This document shows positions 32,070 through 41,281 of a stretch of 45,154 nucleotides of DNA, piece after piece. Origin of the DNA: a bacterium (GTDB taxonomy: Bacteria; Bacillota; Clostridia; Lachnospirales; Lachnospiraceae). How positions within the stretch are numbered: position 1 is the first letter of the stretch; every line of letters starts with the position of its first letter. The notes under the pieces are model-generated. The model was not told the origin of the DNA. It saw only the letters and a list, made by a program, of their open reading frames with translations, and did not search any database. The translations under genes were made by a program, and so were the position numbers. The stretch covers positions 1-45,154 of the forward strand of contig JALFNN010000059.1 of the NCBI GenBank assembly GCA_022774325.1, given 5' to 3'.

Positions 32070-33113
32070 GTGTTGATTGAAGTAAGGAATCTTGTAAAGA
32101 GATATGGGACACATCTGGCCGTGGACCATTTGAGTTTTACAGTAGAGAAGGGGCAGATATACGGATTTCTGGGACCGAATGGCGCCGGGAAATCGACCAC
32201 GATGAACATTATGACAGGATATCTGGGGGCAACCGAAGGGGAAGTCCTGATTAACGGGCATAATATTCTGGAAGAACCGGAAGAGGCGAAGAAATGCATC
32301 GGATACTTGCCGGAAATGCCGCCTCTTTATCTGGAGATGCGGGTCCGCGAGTATATGGATTTTGCGGCGGAGCTGAAGAAGATACCGAAGAAAGAGCGGA
32401 AAAGTGCAGTGGAACAGGCGATGAAGATGGTGAAACTTACAGATGTAGAGAATCGTCTGATCAAGAACCTGTCAAAAGGATATAAGCAGAGAGTCGGACT
32501 GGCACAGGCAATTCTGGGATTCCCGGAAATCATCATTCTGGACGAACCGACGGTCGGACTGGATCCGAAGCAGATTATTGAAATTCGCGAACTGATCCGT
32601 GAGTTGGCAAAGAAGCATACCGTTATATTAAGTTCCCATATTCTGGCGGAGATTCAGGAGGTCTGTGATTATATCATGATCATCTCCGGAGGAAAGCTTG
32701 TGGCGAGTGATACACCGGAAAATCTGGAGAAACTCCTTGAAGGACAGCGGTCGGTTGAAATTCTTGCAAAAGGAACGGAAGATAAGGTAAGGATGATTCT
32801 GAAGTCGATTCCTGAGGTGAAAAGCGCAGACGTAAAACCGGGGGAAGAAGGCGGAACGACAAAGGCAAGTGTGATTCCTACAGAAAATCAGGATATCCGT
32901 GAGAATGTGTTCCGTGCATTTGCCGGTGCGGATTGCCCGCTCCTGATGCTATATCACAGCAGGACAACACTGGAAGAGGTATTCCTTGAATTGACTCAAA
33001 AAGAGAGTGCCGCCGTGGAACAATCCAGGACAAAGAGCGATGTAGAAGAACTATGGGATGAAGAAGAACTGTATGAAGGAGAGGAGGAATCGGGCGATGA
33101 CGGCGATTTATAA
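32070..33113 (+). CDS. ABC transporter ATP-binding protein (GldA/CcmA-like)
   Basis: ABC-2 type export ATPase, 347 residues. Walker A GPNGAGKSTTMN, signature LSKGYKQRVGLAQ, Walker B IIILDEPTVGLDP and the H-loop LSSHIL are intact. It also has an extended C-terminal domain ending in an acidic tail. The RNVLIEV-type N-terminus starts at GTG 32070 (4 nt from GGAGG) or TTG 32073 (7 nt). The gene overlaps the next by 17 nt. Together with the permease, GldG-like and DUF4340 proteins it forms a four-gene operon equivalent to the GldAFG exporter of gliding bacteria, here in a Firmicute. Cargo unknown. Confidence 0.9.
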   Translation: MLIEVRNLVKRYGTHLAVDHLSFTVEKGQIYGFLGPNGAGKSTTMNIMTGYLGATEGEVLINGHNILEEPEEAKKCIGYLPEMPPLYLEMRVREYMDFAAELKKIPKKERKSAVEQAMKMVKLTDVENRLIKNLSKGYKQRVGLAQAILGFPEIIILDEPTVGLDPKQIIEIRELIRELAKKHTVILSSHILAEIQEVCDYIMIISGGKLVASDTPENLEKLLEGQRSVEILAKGTEDKVRMILKSIPEVKSADVKPGEEGGTTKASVIPTENQDIRENVFRAFAGADCPLLMLYHSRTTLEEVFLELTQKESAAVEQSRTKSDVEELWDEEELYEGEEESGDDGDL

Positions 33114-33963
33114 AAGAGAACTAAAATCCTATTTCCAATCCATGACAGGATATGTACTTACCGCATTCATGGTCGTGTTTACCGGGATTTATTTTATGGC
33201 GTATAATCTGAATTCGGGGTATCCGTATTTTTCGTATGTTTTGCTGAGTATTAATTATATATTGATTATTATCGTACCGCTTTTGACTATGCGTTCCTTT
33301 GCGGAGGAAAGAAAGAGCAGGACAGATCAGATGCTTTTGTCTGCACCGGTGAGTCTGACAGAAGTAGTACTGGGGAAATATCTGGCGATGATTACTGTAT
33401 TTGCAGTACCATGCGTAATATTCTGCACATTTCCGTTGATTATCAAAAGCTTTGGGACGGCCTATCTGAAAGTGGATTATTTATCAATTTTAATGTTTTT
33501 CCTGATGGGATGTGTATACATATCAATCGGAATGTTCCTTTCATCCCTCACAGAGAGCCAGATTATCGCGGCCGTCACAACCTTTGGCGCGCTGCTTCTG
33601 GTTTATCTTTGGGGAGGACTGACTCAGTTCCTTCCAACATCCAAGACCAGTGGTATGATCGGGATGGTGATTCTTCTGACGATCGTGGCAGCAGTTATTT
33701 ATCAGATGACGAAAAACTGGATGATTTCCGGTATTGTAGAAGTTATCGGCGTAGCCATAGTCGTGGCTCTCAGTTTTGTAAAGGCGGAACTGTTTGAGAA
33801 TCTTCTGGTCAATCTGATGGAGAAATTATATATTACGGAAGTGTTTGAGAATATAGCGGTAAATCGTCTGTTTGATGTAAGTGGACTTGTGATGTATCTG
33901 ACCGTGATTGCAGTGTTTGTTTTTTTTACGATGCAGTCCATTCAGAAAAGACGTTGGAGTTAG
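33097..33963 (+). CDS. ABC-2 permease (GldF-like)
   Basis: 288-residue integral membrane protein with about six transmembrane segments (for example YVLTAFMVVFTGIYFMAY, YVLLSINYILIIIVPLL, FAVPCVIFCTFPLII and YLTVIAVFVFFTMQ). The motif MRSFAEERKSRTDQMLLSAP is typical of ABC-2/GldF permeases. The start is ATG 33097, 8 nt after GGAGGAAT; this overlaps the ATPase gene by 17 nt, indicating translational coupling. An upstream in-frame ATG (33058) is within the ATPase tail. The GldG-like gene follows 13 nt after its stop. Confidence 0.88.
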   Translation: MTAIYKRELKSYFQSMTGYVLTAFMVVFTGIYFMAYNLNSGYPYFSYVLLSINYILIIIVPLLTMRSFAEERKSRTDQMLLSAPVSLTEVVLGKYLAMITVFAVPCVIFCTFPLIIKSFGTAYLKVDYLSILMFFLMGCVYISIGMFLSSLTESQIIAAVTTFGALLLVYLWGGLTQFLPTSKTSGMIGMVILLTIVAAVIYQMTKNWMISGIVEVIGVAIVVALSFVKAELFENLLVNLMEKLYITEVFENIAVNRLFDVSGLVMYLTVIAVFVFFTMQSIQKRRWS

Positions 33964-33975
33964 GAGGGGTGAGAC

Positions 33976-35427
33976 ATGGAAAAGATTAAGAAAATGTTCA
34001 AAAGTGTATCCTCCAAAAATGGTACGTATAGTGTAGGCCTTACCGTACTGGTTCTGGTGATTGCGGTGCTGGTCAATCTTGTGGCCGGTCAGCTTCCGGA
34101 AAGTATGAGAAATATTGACATCAGTGACAACGGAATCTACGAGATCAGTGAGGTCTCGGAAGAAATTCTGGACGAACTGGATAAAGAGGTGAAGCTGACG
34201 GTCGTGGCGGATCTGGATTCTGCCGATCAAAGAATTGAGACATTTGTAAAGAAATATGCGGCTTTATCGAAGAAGATCGACCTGGAATGGATCGATAGTG
34301 TACAGCATCCTTCCGCTTTGCAGAAGTATAATACAGAGGGCGACATCATCAACGTAGAGTGTGAAGAAACAGGAAAGAGCACGCAGATTGCCTTTGACGA
34401 TATTATCAAATATGATGAATACACATATTATATGTCCGGACAGCTTAGTGAGACGGAATTCGATGGAGAAGGACAACTTACAAGCGCAATCGGATATGTG
34501 ACCAGTACCGAGACTAAGAAAATCTATCGCACCAGCGGACACGGTGAGGCGACGTTTTCTACATCGGTAAATGAATTGTTTTCCAAGAATAATCTGGAGA
34601 CATCCGAGATCAATCTGAGTATGAATGCGCAGATTCCGGAGGACTGTGATCTTTTGTTCCTCTATGCGCCATCTTCTGATATTACGGATGATGAAAAGAC
34701 ACTGATAGAGGATTATCTCGCGGATGGAGGCAACGTGTATCTGATTCTGGGTACGGATGAAGTGGATCTGCCGAACCTGGAAGCGATTATGGCAGATTAT
34801 GGGCTGGGACGTGCGGATGGTTATATTGCGGATATGCAGAGATGCTATCAGAATAATTATTATGCGATCTTCCCGCAGCTTACATTGACCGGTGACCTGG
34901 GGCAGGGAATTAAAAATGAGATGGTTCTGCTCTTGAATTCGCATGGACTGGAAAAACTGGATACAGAAGACGACGCACTGACGGTGTCAACATTTATGGA
35001 AACATCAACGCAAAGCTATGCGGTGCGGGAAGACGGAGAGACGGAAGGACAGTACATTCTGGGAGCAGTTGCAAAGAAGACCTGCGATACCGGAGATGAA
35101 GACACGAATGAAGATGAGGAGGATGCCGGTTCCGGGGATACAGAAGAATCGGAGGTTTCCCGGTTAACAGTCGTCGCTTCGGATTCGCTGATCAGTTCGG
35201 ATATTACCGATCAGCTCACAACACTGGATAACCTGACACTGTTTGTGAATTCTGTCATGAACAATTTTGATGATGTGGAAAATGTTGCAATTGAAGCGAA
35301 GAGTCTGAGTGTGGAGCAGAACACACCGGTTTATGCAGGAACGATCAGTCTGATCATCATATTTGTGATTCCGATTGCGATTCTTGTGATTGGATTTGTG
35401 ACATGGATGCGCAGGAGAAAATCATAG
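33976..35427 (+). CDS. GldG-family auxiliary ABC exporter protein
   Basis: 483-residue protein of the ABC transporter auxiliary (GldG) family. An N-terminal transmembrane helix (about residues 18-36) is followed by a long extracytoplasmic domain. That domain contains the conserved segment ISDNGIYEISEVSEEILDEL and a hairpin-like DCDLLFLYAPSSDITDDEKT region. A C-terminal helix (about 455-478, ISLIIIFVIPIAILVIGFV) ends in a short basic tail. GGAGGGG precedes ATG 33976. An acidic insert lies near residue 378. It probably couples the exporter to cell-surface substrates, by family inference. Confidence 0.85.
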   Translation: MEKIKKMFKSVSSKNGTYSVGLTVLVLVIAVLVNLVAGQLPESMRNIDISDNGIYEISEVSEEILDELDKEVKLTVVADLDSADQRIETFVKKYAALSKKIDLEWIDSVQHPSALQKYNTEGDIINVECEETGKSTQIAFDDIIKYDEYTYYMSGQLSETEFDGEGQLTSAIGYVTSTETKKIYRTSGHGEATFSTSVNELFSKNNLETSEINLSMNAQIPEDCDLLFLYAPSSDITDDEKTLIEDYLADGGNVYLILGTDEVDLPNLEAIMADYGLGRADGYIADMQRCYQNNYYAIFPQLTLTGDLGQGIKNEMVLLLNSHGLEKLDTEDDALTVSTFMETSTQSYAVREDGETEGQYILGAVAKKTCDTGDEDTNEDEEDAGSGDTEESEVSRLTVVASDSLISSDITDQLTTLDNLTLFVNSVMNNFDDVENVAIEAKSLSVEQNTPVYAGTISLIIIFVIPIAILVIGFVTWMRRRKS

Positions 35428-35439
35428 GGAGGACTGTAT

Positions 35440-36402
35440 ATGAAGAAAAAGCAGAAAACATTTGCAATTCTTACAGGAGTGATTGTGATTCTGTTACTGG
35501 CATTCTTTGGAATGAAGTATGTAAATCATGCGAATGAAGAGAAGGAAGAGCAGAAAAAAGAGGAGGAAAAAATCCAGGTTCTGAAGGCAGACAGTCTGAA
35601 TGCGATGACATATGCAGATGCAGAAGGAAACAGTATGGCATTCGAGAAGGAAGAAGGGGTCTGGAAGTTCAGTGAAGATCCGGTGATCGAGCTTCAGGAG
35701 GATGTGATGCTGGATATGGAAAATGCTTTTTCGGACATTCAGGCGATCAAAGAGATCAGCTCGCCCGATGAATTATCAGATTATGGGTTCGATGCGGTGA
35801 CATACCGCCTTTCCGTCACAGAGGAAGATGGAACGGAACATGAGTATCTGTTTGGAAATACAACAGGGGAGCAGATTTATTTTATGGAGGAGAACGGAGA
35901 AAATGTCTACACAGTTTCTTCAGAACTGACTTCCCAGATGTTGTGGAACCTGGCTGATATTGCCGAGAAAGACAGTTTTATTCAGATTATTGCAGATCAT
36001 TTTGTCAAAGAGGTGATTACGGCACCGGATGGAACACAAACGGTGTATGAAGCAGTGGAAGAAACAGAAGATTCGGAAGATGAGACAGAACAGTCGGATG
36101 ATGCAGAAGAAAATAATCCGGTTGAGAAAGTTGCAAATGGAATTGCCGGAATGTATTTTACCGATTGTGTCGATTATCATGTGACAGATGAGACAAAAGC
36201 CGGGTATGGTCTGGATGAGGCGTCCAGAACGAAGGTGGAAGTGACTTACAAAGACTCGCAGGACGGAGAAAAAGAGAAGACGGTGATCTTCTATGTGGGG
36301 AAAGAAGATGAGGACGGCTCATATTATTATGTTCAGCTTGACGGTTCCATCCGGGTAAACCGGGTTCTTTCCGATAGCATTAAGACCATTCTTCCGGAAT
36401 AG
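35440..36402 (+). CDS. DUF4340 domain protein
   Basis: 320-residue protein with an N-terminal signal-anchor helix (FAILTGVIVILLLAFFGMKY) and an extracytoplasmic domain. The characteristic DUF4340 elements are WKFSEDPVIELQEDVMLDM, DYGFDAVTYRLSV, and YYVQLDGSIRVNRVL near the end. An acidic linker (EETEDSEDETEQSDDAEENN) interrupts it. DUF4340 proteins regularly follow gldG in these exporter operons. It starts 12 nt after the GldG stop and ends at a terminator. Molecular function unknown. Confidence 0.85.
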   Translation: MKKKQKTFAILTGVIVILLLAFFGMKYVNHANEEKEEQKKEEEKIQVLKADSLNAMTYADAEGNSMAFEKEEGVWKFSEDPVIELQEDVMLDMENAFSDIQAIKEISSPDELSDYGFDAVTYRLSVTEEDGTEHEYLFGNTTGEQIYFMEENGENVYTVSSELTSQMLWNLADIAEKDSFIQIIADHFVKEVITAPDGTQTVYEAVEETEDSEDETEQSDDAEENNPVEKVANGIAGMYFTDCVDYHVTDETKAGYGLDEASRTKVEVTYKDSQDGEKEKTVIFYVGKEDEDGSYYYVQLDGSIRVNRVLSDSIKTILPE

Positions 36403-36434
36403 AAATTTATATCGTTTGTTGTAATTCCATTTTA

Positions 36435-36473
36435 AAACCGCTATACTAAGAACTGGACTTGGTATAGCGGTTT
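36435..36473 (+). terminator. Terminator of the Gld-like operon
   Basis: A 16-bp stem, 36435-36450 with 36458-36473, one G-U pair. The T tract is short (TTTGTTG). Confidence 0.75.
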
Positions 36474-36542
36474 GTTGCGCTATGATATGAGAGGTTGGCG
36501 GAACACACAAAAAAGTGGTTCTGCAGGAAATATGGAGGACGC

Positions 36543-37952
36543 ATGAAACGATTATATGACAGATTAGAAGAATACTCCCGGCAGGATTATTATGGCTTTC
36601 ATATGCCCGGGCATAAAAGAAATACAGAAATTCTGGGAGTGGATCTGCCGTATGCGATTGACATTACCGAGATAGACGGGTTCGACGATCTGCATCATGC
36701 CGATGGGATTCTGAACGAAGCGCAGGAAAGAGCGGCATCCGTATTTGGGGCGGATGAGACACATTTTCTGGTAAATGGAAGTACAGTGGGAATTCTGAGT
36801 GGAATTCTGGGAAGTACAAAGAAGGGCGATAAGATCCTGGTGGCACGTCATTGTCACAAGTCGGTTCATCATGCTATCTATTTAAATGAATTGAGACCGA
36901 GGTACCTCTATCCGGATTTTGACGGTGAAAAACACTGGAATGGAGAAATCCGCGCGGAAGATGTCAGAAAAGCACTCGAAGAAGAGCCGGACATACGGGC
37001 GGTCGTTGTGGTCTCTCCGAATTATGATGGGGTGGTTTCAGACATCAGGGAGATTGCACGGATCGTGCACGAAAAGGGAATTTCTCTGATTGTGGACGAG
37101 GCGCACGGAGCACATTTTGGCTTTCACCCGTATTTCCCGGAGCGGTCAAATGGACTGGGAGCCGATGTGGTGATTCAGAGTCTTCATAAGACGCTGCCAT
37201 CCTTGACCCAGACGGCACTTCTTCATATGAACGGACCGATTGCAAACAGAGAACGGATATGGCGTTATCTGGATATGCTGCAGAGCAGCAGCCCCTCTTA
37301 TGTCTTCATGGCGAGTATGGATGCATGCATTGATTTTGTGGCAGGGGAGGAAGGTGCGAGGGCATTTCATATTTATGCCGAACGCCTTGCGGAAACCAGA
37401 AATAAACTTGCCTCTTTGCGCTTTCTGAGACTTCTGGAATCCGATCATTATGATCCGTCCAAAATCGTAATTTCGGTTTCAAAAGCGAATCTGACGAGCC
37501 ATGAGTTATATGAGAAACTTTTGCGTGACTATCATTTGCAAATGGAAATGGTGGCAGGGACGTATTTGATTGCCATGACATCGGTCGCCGATACGAAGGA
37601 AGGCCTGGACCGTCTGGTGAAGGCACTATTAGAGATTGACGGGGAATTGGAAGAGCCGAAGTGTTGTGCAGAGATTTCCGGTGAGCTTCCGCGGCAGGAG
37701 CAGGTGTTTACACCGTTTGAAATTGCCGAAAAGAACGAACAGGGACTGGGAGAAAGTATTTCCTGGAGACAGAGTGAAGGAAGAGTCTCTATGGAATATG
37801 CGTATCTCTATCCGCCGGGAAGTCCGGTCATTGTGCCGGGCGAGCGAATCAGCAGAGAGGCGGTGGAGCTTCTTGCATTTTATGAAGAACAGAAATTTCA
37901 GATAGAAGGAATTCAGGAAAAAGGAAGAATCAGGGTGCTGAAAAATGAGTAA
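36543..37952 (+). CDS. Orn/Lys/Arg decarboxylase family protein (YaaO-like)
   Basis: 469-residue PLP enzyme of the Orn/Lys/Arg decarboxylase major-domain family. The PLP lysine lies in QSLHKTLPSLTQTALLH; VDEAHGAHFGFHP, the FHMPGHKRN motif near the start and YPPGSPVIVPGERIS near the end are conserved. The substrate is probably arginine or lysine, but in this short YaaO group it is not determined. The start ATG 36543 has GGAGG 4 nt upstream; an earlier in-frame ATG (36495) lacks a site. It heads the decarboxylase-gmk-holB-ricT-trmN6-rsmI cluster and overlaps the next gene by 8 nt. Confidence 0.9.
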   Translation: MKRLYDRLEEYSRQDYYGFHMPGHKRNTEILGVDLPYAIDITEIDGFDDLHHADGILNEAQERAASVFGADETHFLVNGSTVGILSGILGSTKKGDKILVARHCHKSVHHAIYLNELRPRYLYPDFDGEKHWNGEIRAEDVRKALEEEPDIRAVVVVSPNYDGVVSDIREIARIVHEKGISLIVDEAHGAHFGFHPYFPERSNGLGADVVIQSLHKTLPSLTQTALLHMNGPIANRERIWRYLDMLQSSSPSYVFMASMDACIDFVAGEEGARAFHIYAERLAETRNKLASLRFLRLLESDHYDPSKIVISVSKANLTSHELYEKLLRDYHLQMEMVAGTYLIAMTSVADTKEGLDRLVKALLEIDGELEEPKCCAEISGELPRQEQVFTPFEIAEKNEQGLGESISWRQSEGRVSMEYAYLYPPGSPVIVPGERISREAVELLAFYEEQKFQIEGIQEKGRIRVLKNE

Positions 37953-38541
37953 TATATATTATCTGATGGGAAAAAGTTCATCCGGAAAGGATACCATTTA
38001 CAAAAGAATCAAAGAATTGCATCCGGAACTGAAAACGGTCACGATTTACACGACCCGCCCGATCCGTGAGGGGGAGAAGAACGGGAAAGAATACTATTTC
38101 GTAAATGAAGAGAAATTGCAGCAGTTACTGGATGATGGGAAAGTGATTGAGCTGCGCACCTATGACACCGTTCATGGTCCCTGGAACTATTTTACTGTGG
38201 ATGACGGACAGTTTGATCAGGATACGGCAGATTATCTTATGATCGGGACACTGGAATCCTATCAGAAGATGAGAGAATATTTTGGCGAAGAAAGAATAGT
38301 GCCACTCTATATCGAAGTGGAGGACGGGGAACGTCTGATGCGTGCACTTACCAGAGAGAGAATGCAGAAAGAGCCGAAATATGCGGAAATGTGCAGACGC
38401 TTCCTTGCAGATACCGAGGATTTCTCGGAAGAGAATCTGAAAGCGGTGGGAATTACCGAACGGTTTGAAAATCGGGAACTTGAGGAAACGGTAAGAAAAA
38501 TTTCAGAAAGAATTCAGCAGAAAACAGGCGAATTAGGCTAG
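37945..38541 (+). CDS. Guanylate kinase-like P-loop kinase
   Basis: 198-residue nucleoside monophosphate kinase fold of the guanylate kinase family. The P-loop is MGKSSSGKDTI (guanylate kinases usually have GPSGVGKGT). The GMP-binding motif TTRPIREGEKNGKEYYFV is well conserved, as is IELRTYDTVHGPWNYFTVDD. It overlaps the decarboxylase gene by 8 nt, so it is translationally coupled. In Bacillus the equivalent slot is occupied by tmk, so this gene may be a second Gmk paralogue or a divergent kinase. Catalytic specificity is not proven. Confidence 0.75.
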   Translation: MSNIYYLMGKSSSGKDTIYKRIKELHPELKTVTIYTTRPIREGEKNGKEYYFVNEEKLQQLLDDGKVIELRTYDTVHGPWNYFTVDDGQFDQDTADYLMIGTLESYQKMREYFGEERIVPLYIEVEDGERLMRALTRERMQKEPKYAEMCRRFLADTEDFSEENLKAVGITERFENRELEETVRKISERIQQKTGELG

Positions 38542-38610
38542 GTATTCCGCTGAAATTATGATACAATAACAGGTAGTTACGGGAATTTATACATTAAAGA
38601 AGGTGAAGCT

Positions 38611-39600
38611 ATGTCAGGTTTTAAAGATGTCGTTGGACATACTGAGATTATTGAATATATGAAAAATGCAGTGAAGCAGGATAAAGTGTCTCACGCTTAT
38701 ATTTTAAATGGACCGAAAGGGTCAGGAAAGAAGCTGCTGGCGAAGCTTTTTGCCCAGGAACTTCAGTGTGAGAACAATGGGGATGAGCCGTGTAATAAAT
38801 GTCATTCCTGTCGTCAGGCCATGAGTGGCAATCATCCGGATATTATCCGTGTGACCCATGAAAAACCGAATTCCATCAGTGTAGATGAGATCCGTGTACA
38901 GATCAATGAAGATATTCAGGTGAAGCCGTACAACGGGAAATATAAGATTTATATCGTACCGGATGCAGATCTGATGACGGTACAGGCACAGAATGCATTG
39001 TTAAAGACGATCGAGGAACCGCCGTCTTATGCGGTGATCTTCCTGCTTACGGAGAATGCAGACAGCCTGCTCCCGACGATCTGTTCCAGATGTGTTATGC
39101 TGAAGCTTCGCAATATCAAGGATAAACTGGTGAAAAAGTATCTGATGGAGACGCTGGAGATTCCGGATTACAAAGCGGATGTCTGCACGGCATTTGCACA
39201 GGGCAATGTGGGAAGGGCCATTATGCTGGCAAACTCAGAGCATTTTAATGAGATCAAGGAAGAAGCAATCCAGCTTTTGAAGAACATTGATACGATGGAA
39301 GTCAGCGACCTGGTCGAGGCGGTTAAGCGGATTACCGCGTATAAGATCGAGATCAATGACTATCTGGATATCCTGATGATCTGGTATCGGGATGTATTGA
39401 TCTACAAAGCAACGAAGAATATTGACAGAGTGATTTTTAGCGAACAGCTTGATTATATCAAGGAACGCGCGAAGAAAAGCTCCTATGAAGGGATAGAAAC
39501 GATTTTGAATGCGCTGGAGAAGGCGAAAACACGTCTGAAAGCGAATGTGAACTTTGACCTGGTAATGGAGCTTCTGTTATTGACGATAAAGGAGAATTAG
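38611..39600 (+). CDS. holB: DNA polymerase III delta' subunit
   Basis: Clamp-loader ATPase-like subunit, 329 residues. Motifs are the modified P-loop NGPKGSGKKLLAKL, the zinc-binding CNKCHSCRQ region, the QAQNALLKTIEEPPSYA segment and the SRC sensor-like motif (TICSRCVML). In Firmicutes this gene lies between tmk and ricT, as it does here. AAGAAGGTGAAGC precedes the ATG at 38611; a TACAAT box around 38570 could be a minor internal promoter. It is followed 3 nt later by ricT. Confidence 0.93.
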   Translation: MSGFKDVVGHTEIIEYMKNAVKQDKVSHAYILNGPKGSGKKLLAKLFAQELQCENNGDEPCNKCHSCRQAMSGNHPDIIRVTHEKPNSISVDEIRVQINEDIQVKPYNGKYKIYIVPDADLMTVQAQNALLKTIEEPPSYAVIFLLTENADSLLPTICSRCVMLKLRNIKDKLVKKYLMETLEIPDYKADVCTAFAQGNVGRAIMLANSEHFNEIKEEAIQLLKNIDTMEVSDLVEAVKRITAYKIEINDYLDILMIWYRDVLIYKATKNIDRVIFSEQLDYIKERAKKSSYEGIETILNALEKAKTRLKANVNFDLVMELLLLTIKEN

Positions 39601-39603
39601 CCG

Positions 39604-40515
39604 ATGACAAAAGTAATAGGAGTCCGTTTCAGGGCTGCAGGGAAAATTTATTTTTTTGCTCCGGGCAAGCTGCAGATTCAGCGCGGGGATCAGGTAATCG
39701 TGGAGACGGCACGGGGAGTGGAATTTGGAAATGTCGTGATGGGACCGAAGGAAATCCCCGATGAGGAGATCACCCAGCCGCTCAAGACGGTGATCCGCGT
39801 TGCAACAGACGAAGACCGGAGAACCGAAGAGAAGAACCGGAAAAAAGAAAAAGAAGCATTCAACATCTGTCTTGAGAAGATTCAGAAGCATGGACTGGAA
39901 ATGAAGCTGATCGATGCGGAATACACATTTGACAATAATAAAGTTCTGTTTTATTTTACAGCTGACGGAAGAATCGACTTCCGTGAACTGGTCAAGGATC
40001 TGGCGGCGGTGTTCCGTACGAGGATCGAATTAAGACAGATCGGGGTACGTGACGAGACGAAGATCCGCGGAGGAATCGGAATCTGCGGGCGTGAGCTTTG
40101 CTGCCACACTTACCTGTCTGAATTTGCACCGGTATCGATTAAGATGGCGAAGGAACAGAATCTGTCGCTGAATCCATCAAAGATCTCAGGCGTATGCGGC
40201 AGGCTGATGTGCTGTCTGACGAACGAGGAAGAGACCTACGAAGAACTGAACAGCCGCCTCCCGGCAGTGGGAGATACCGTGACGACCAGTGACGGACTGC
40301 GGGGAGAGGTGCACTCATTGAGTGTCTTAAGACAGCAGGTAAAGGTGATTGTAAACCTGGATAACGACGAGAAGGAGATCCGGGATTATAAGGTCAGCGA
40401 ACTGAAGTTCCGGCCGAGAAAGCGTAAGAATGATGTGAAGCTGACGAAACAGGAGATGAAAGAGCTTGCGGCTCTGGAAAAGGGTGAAGGAGCGTCAAAA
40501 TTAGATGACAACTAA
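39604..40515 (+). CDS. ricT: PSP1-domain protein RicT (YaaT)
   Basis: 303-residue homologue of RicT, part of the RicA-RicF-RicT (Y) complex that stimulates RNase Y-dependent mRNA maturation in Bacillus and affects sporulation. The PSP1 domain shows GIGICGRELCCHTYLSEFAP and SGVCGRLMCCLTNE, with clustered cysteines proposed to bind an iron-sulfur cluster. The N-terminus MTKVIGVRFRAAGKIYFFAP is typical. ATG 39604 follows the holB stop with GGAGAATTAGCC upstream. It overlaps trmN6 by 11 nt. No ricA or ricF is in the window. Confidence 0.9.
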   Translation: MTKVIGVRFRAAGKIYFFAPGKLQIQRGDQVIVETARGVEFGNVVMGPKEIPDEEITQPLKTVIRVATDEDRRTEEKNRKKEKEAFNICLEKIQKHGLEMKLIDAEYTFDNNKVLFYFTADGRIDFRELVKDLAAVFRTRIELRQIGVRDETKIRGGIGICGRELCCHTYLSEFAPVSIKMAKEQNLSLNPSKISGVCGRLMCCLTNEEETYEELNSRLPAVGDTVTTSDGLRGEVHSLSVLRQQVKVIVNLDNDEKEIRDYKVSELKFRPRKRKNDVKLTKQEMKELAALEKGEGASKLDDN

Positions 40516-41266
40516 TCTGAAACAGGGGGAACGGCTCGACGATTTACAGATAAAAGGATATGAGATCATACAGCATCCGGGAAGGTTCTGCTTTGGGATG
40601 GATGCGGTTCTTCTCAGTGCATTTGCAAAGATAAAAGCGGGAGAATGTGTTCTTGATCTTGGGACAGGAACGGGAATTCTCCCGATTCTTTTCGCTGCAA
40701 AGACAGAAGGCAGGCATTTTACCGGGCTGGAGATCCAGGAGGAGAGTGCGGATATGGCGAGAAGAAGCGTACAGCACAATCACCTGGAAGAACGGGTGGA
40801 AATCGTAACCGGTGATATTAAGGAAGCATCGATGATCTTCGGGCCGTCATCGATGGATGTGGTGAGTACAAATCCACCGTATATGATCGGCGGACACGGA
40901 CTGGCAAATCCGAAAAGCGAGAAAGCGATCGCACGCCACGAGGTACTGTGTACACTGGATGACATTATCCGGGAAAGTACAAAAGTATTGAAACCGGGCG
41001 GACGATTTTACATGGTTCACAGGCCGTTTCGGCTTGCTGAGATTCTGTCCAAAATGACAGAAACGGGATTGGAGCCCAAAAGGATGCGTCTGGTATATCC
41101 ATACATAGATAAGGAACCAAATATGGTTTTGATTGAAGGAATCCGGGGTGCGAAGCCCAGAATGACGATCGAACCGCCGCTGATCGTTTACAAAAAAGAT
41201 GGAACATATACACAGGAAGTACTGGAACACTATGGAATGGACGGCTTGGGAAATAACGGCAGGTAA
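40505..41266 (+). CDS. trmN6: tRNA1(Val) (adenine-37-N6)-methyltransferase
   Basis: SAM-dependent class I methyltransferase of the TrmN6/YabB family, 253 residues. The SAM motif VLDLGTGTGILPILFA and catalytic TNPPYMIGG are present, preceded by GRFCFGMDAVLLSAFAK. The N-terminal ERLDDLQIKGYEIIQ is typical of clostridial members. The start overlaps the end of ricT by 11 nt, with GAAGGAG upstream. It belongs to the conserved cluster. Methylation target is inferred from the family. Confidence 0.88.
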   Translation: MTTNLKQGERLDDLQIKGYEIIQHPGRFCFGMDAVLLSAFAKIKAGECVLDLGTGTGILPILFAAKTEGRHFTGLEIQEESADMARRSVQHNHLEERVEIVTGDIKEASMIFGPSSMDVVSTNPPYMIGGHGLANPKSEKAIARHEVLCTLDDIIRESTKVLKPGGRFYMVHRPFRLAEILSKMTETGLEPKRMRLVYPYIDKEPNMVLIEGIRGAKPRMTIEPPLIVYKKDGTYTQEVLEHYGMDGLGNNGR

Positions 41267-41281
41267 CGGAAAGGAGAGCGT

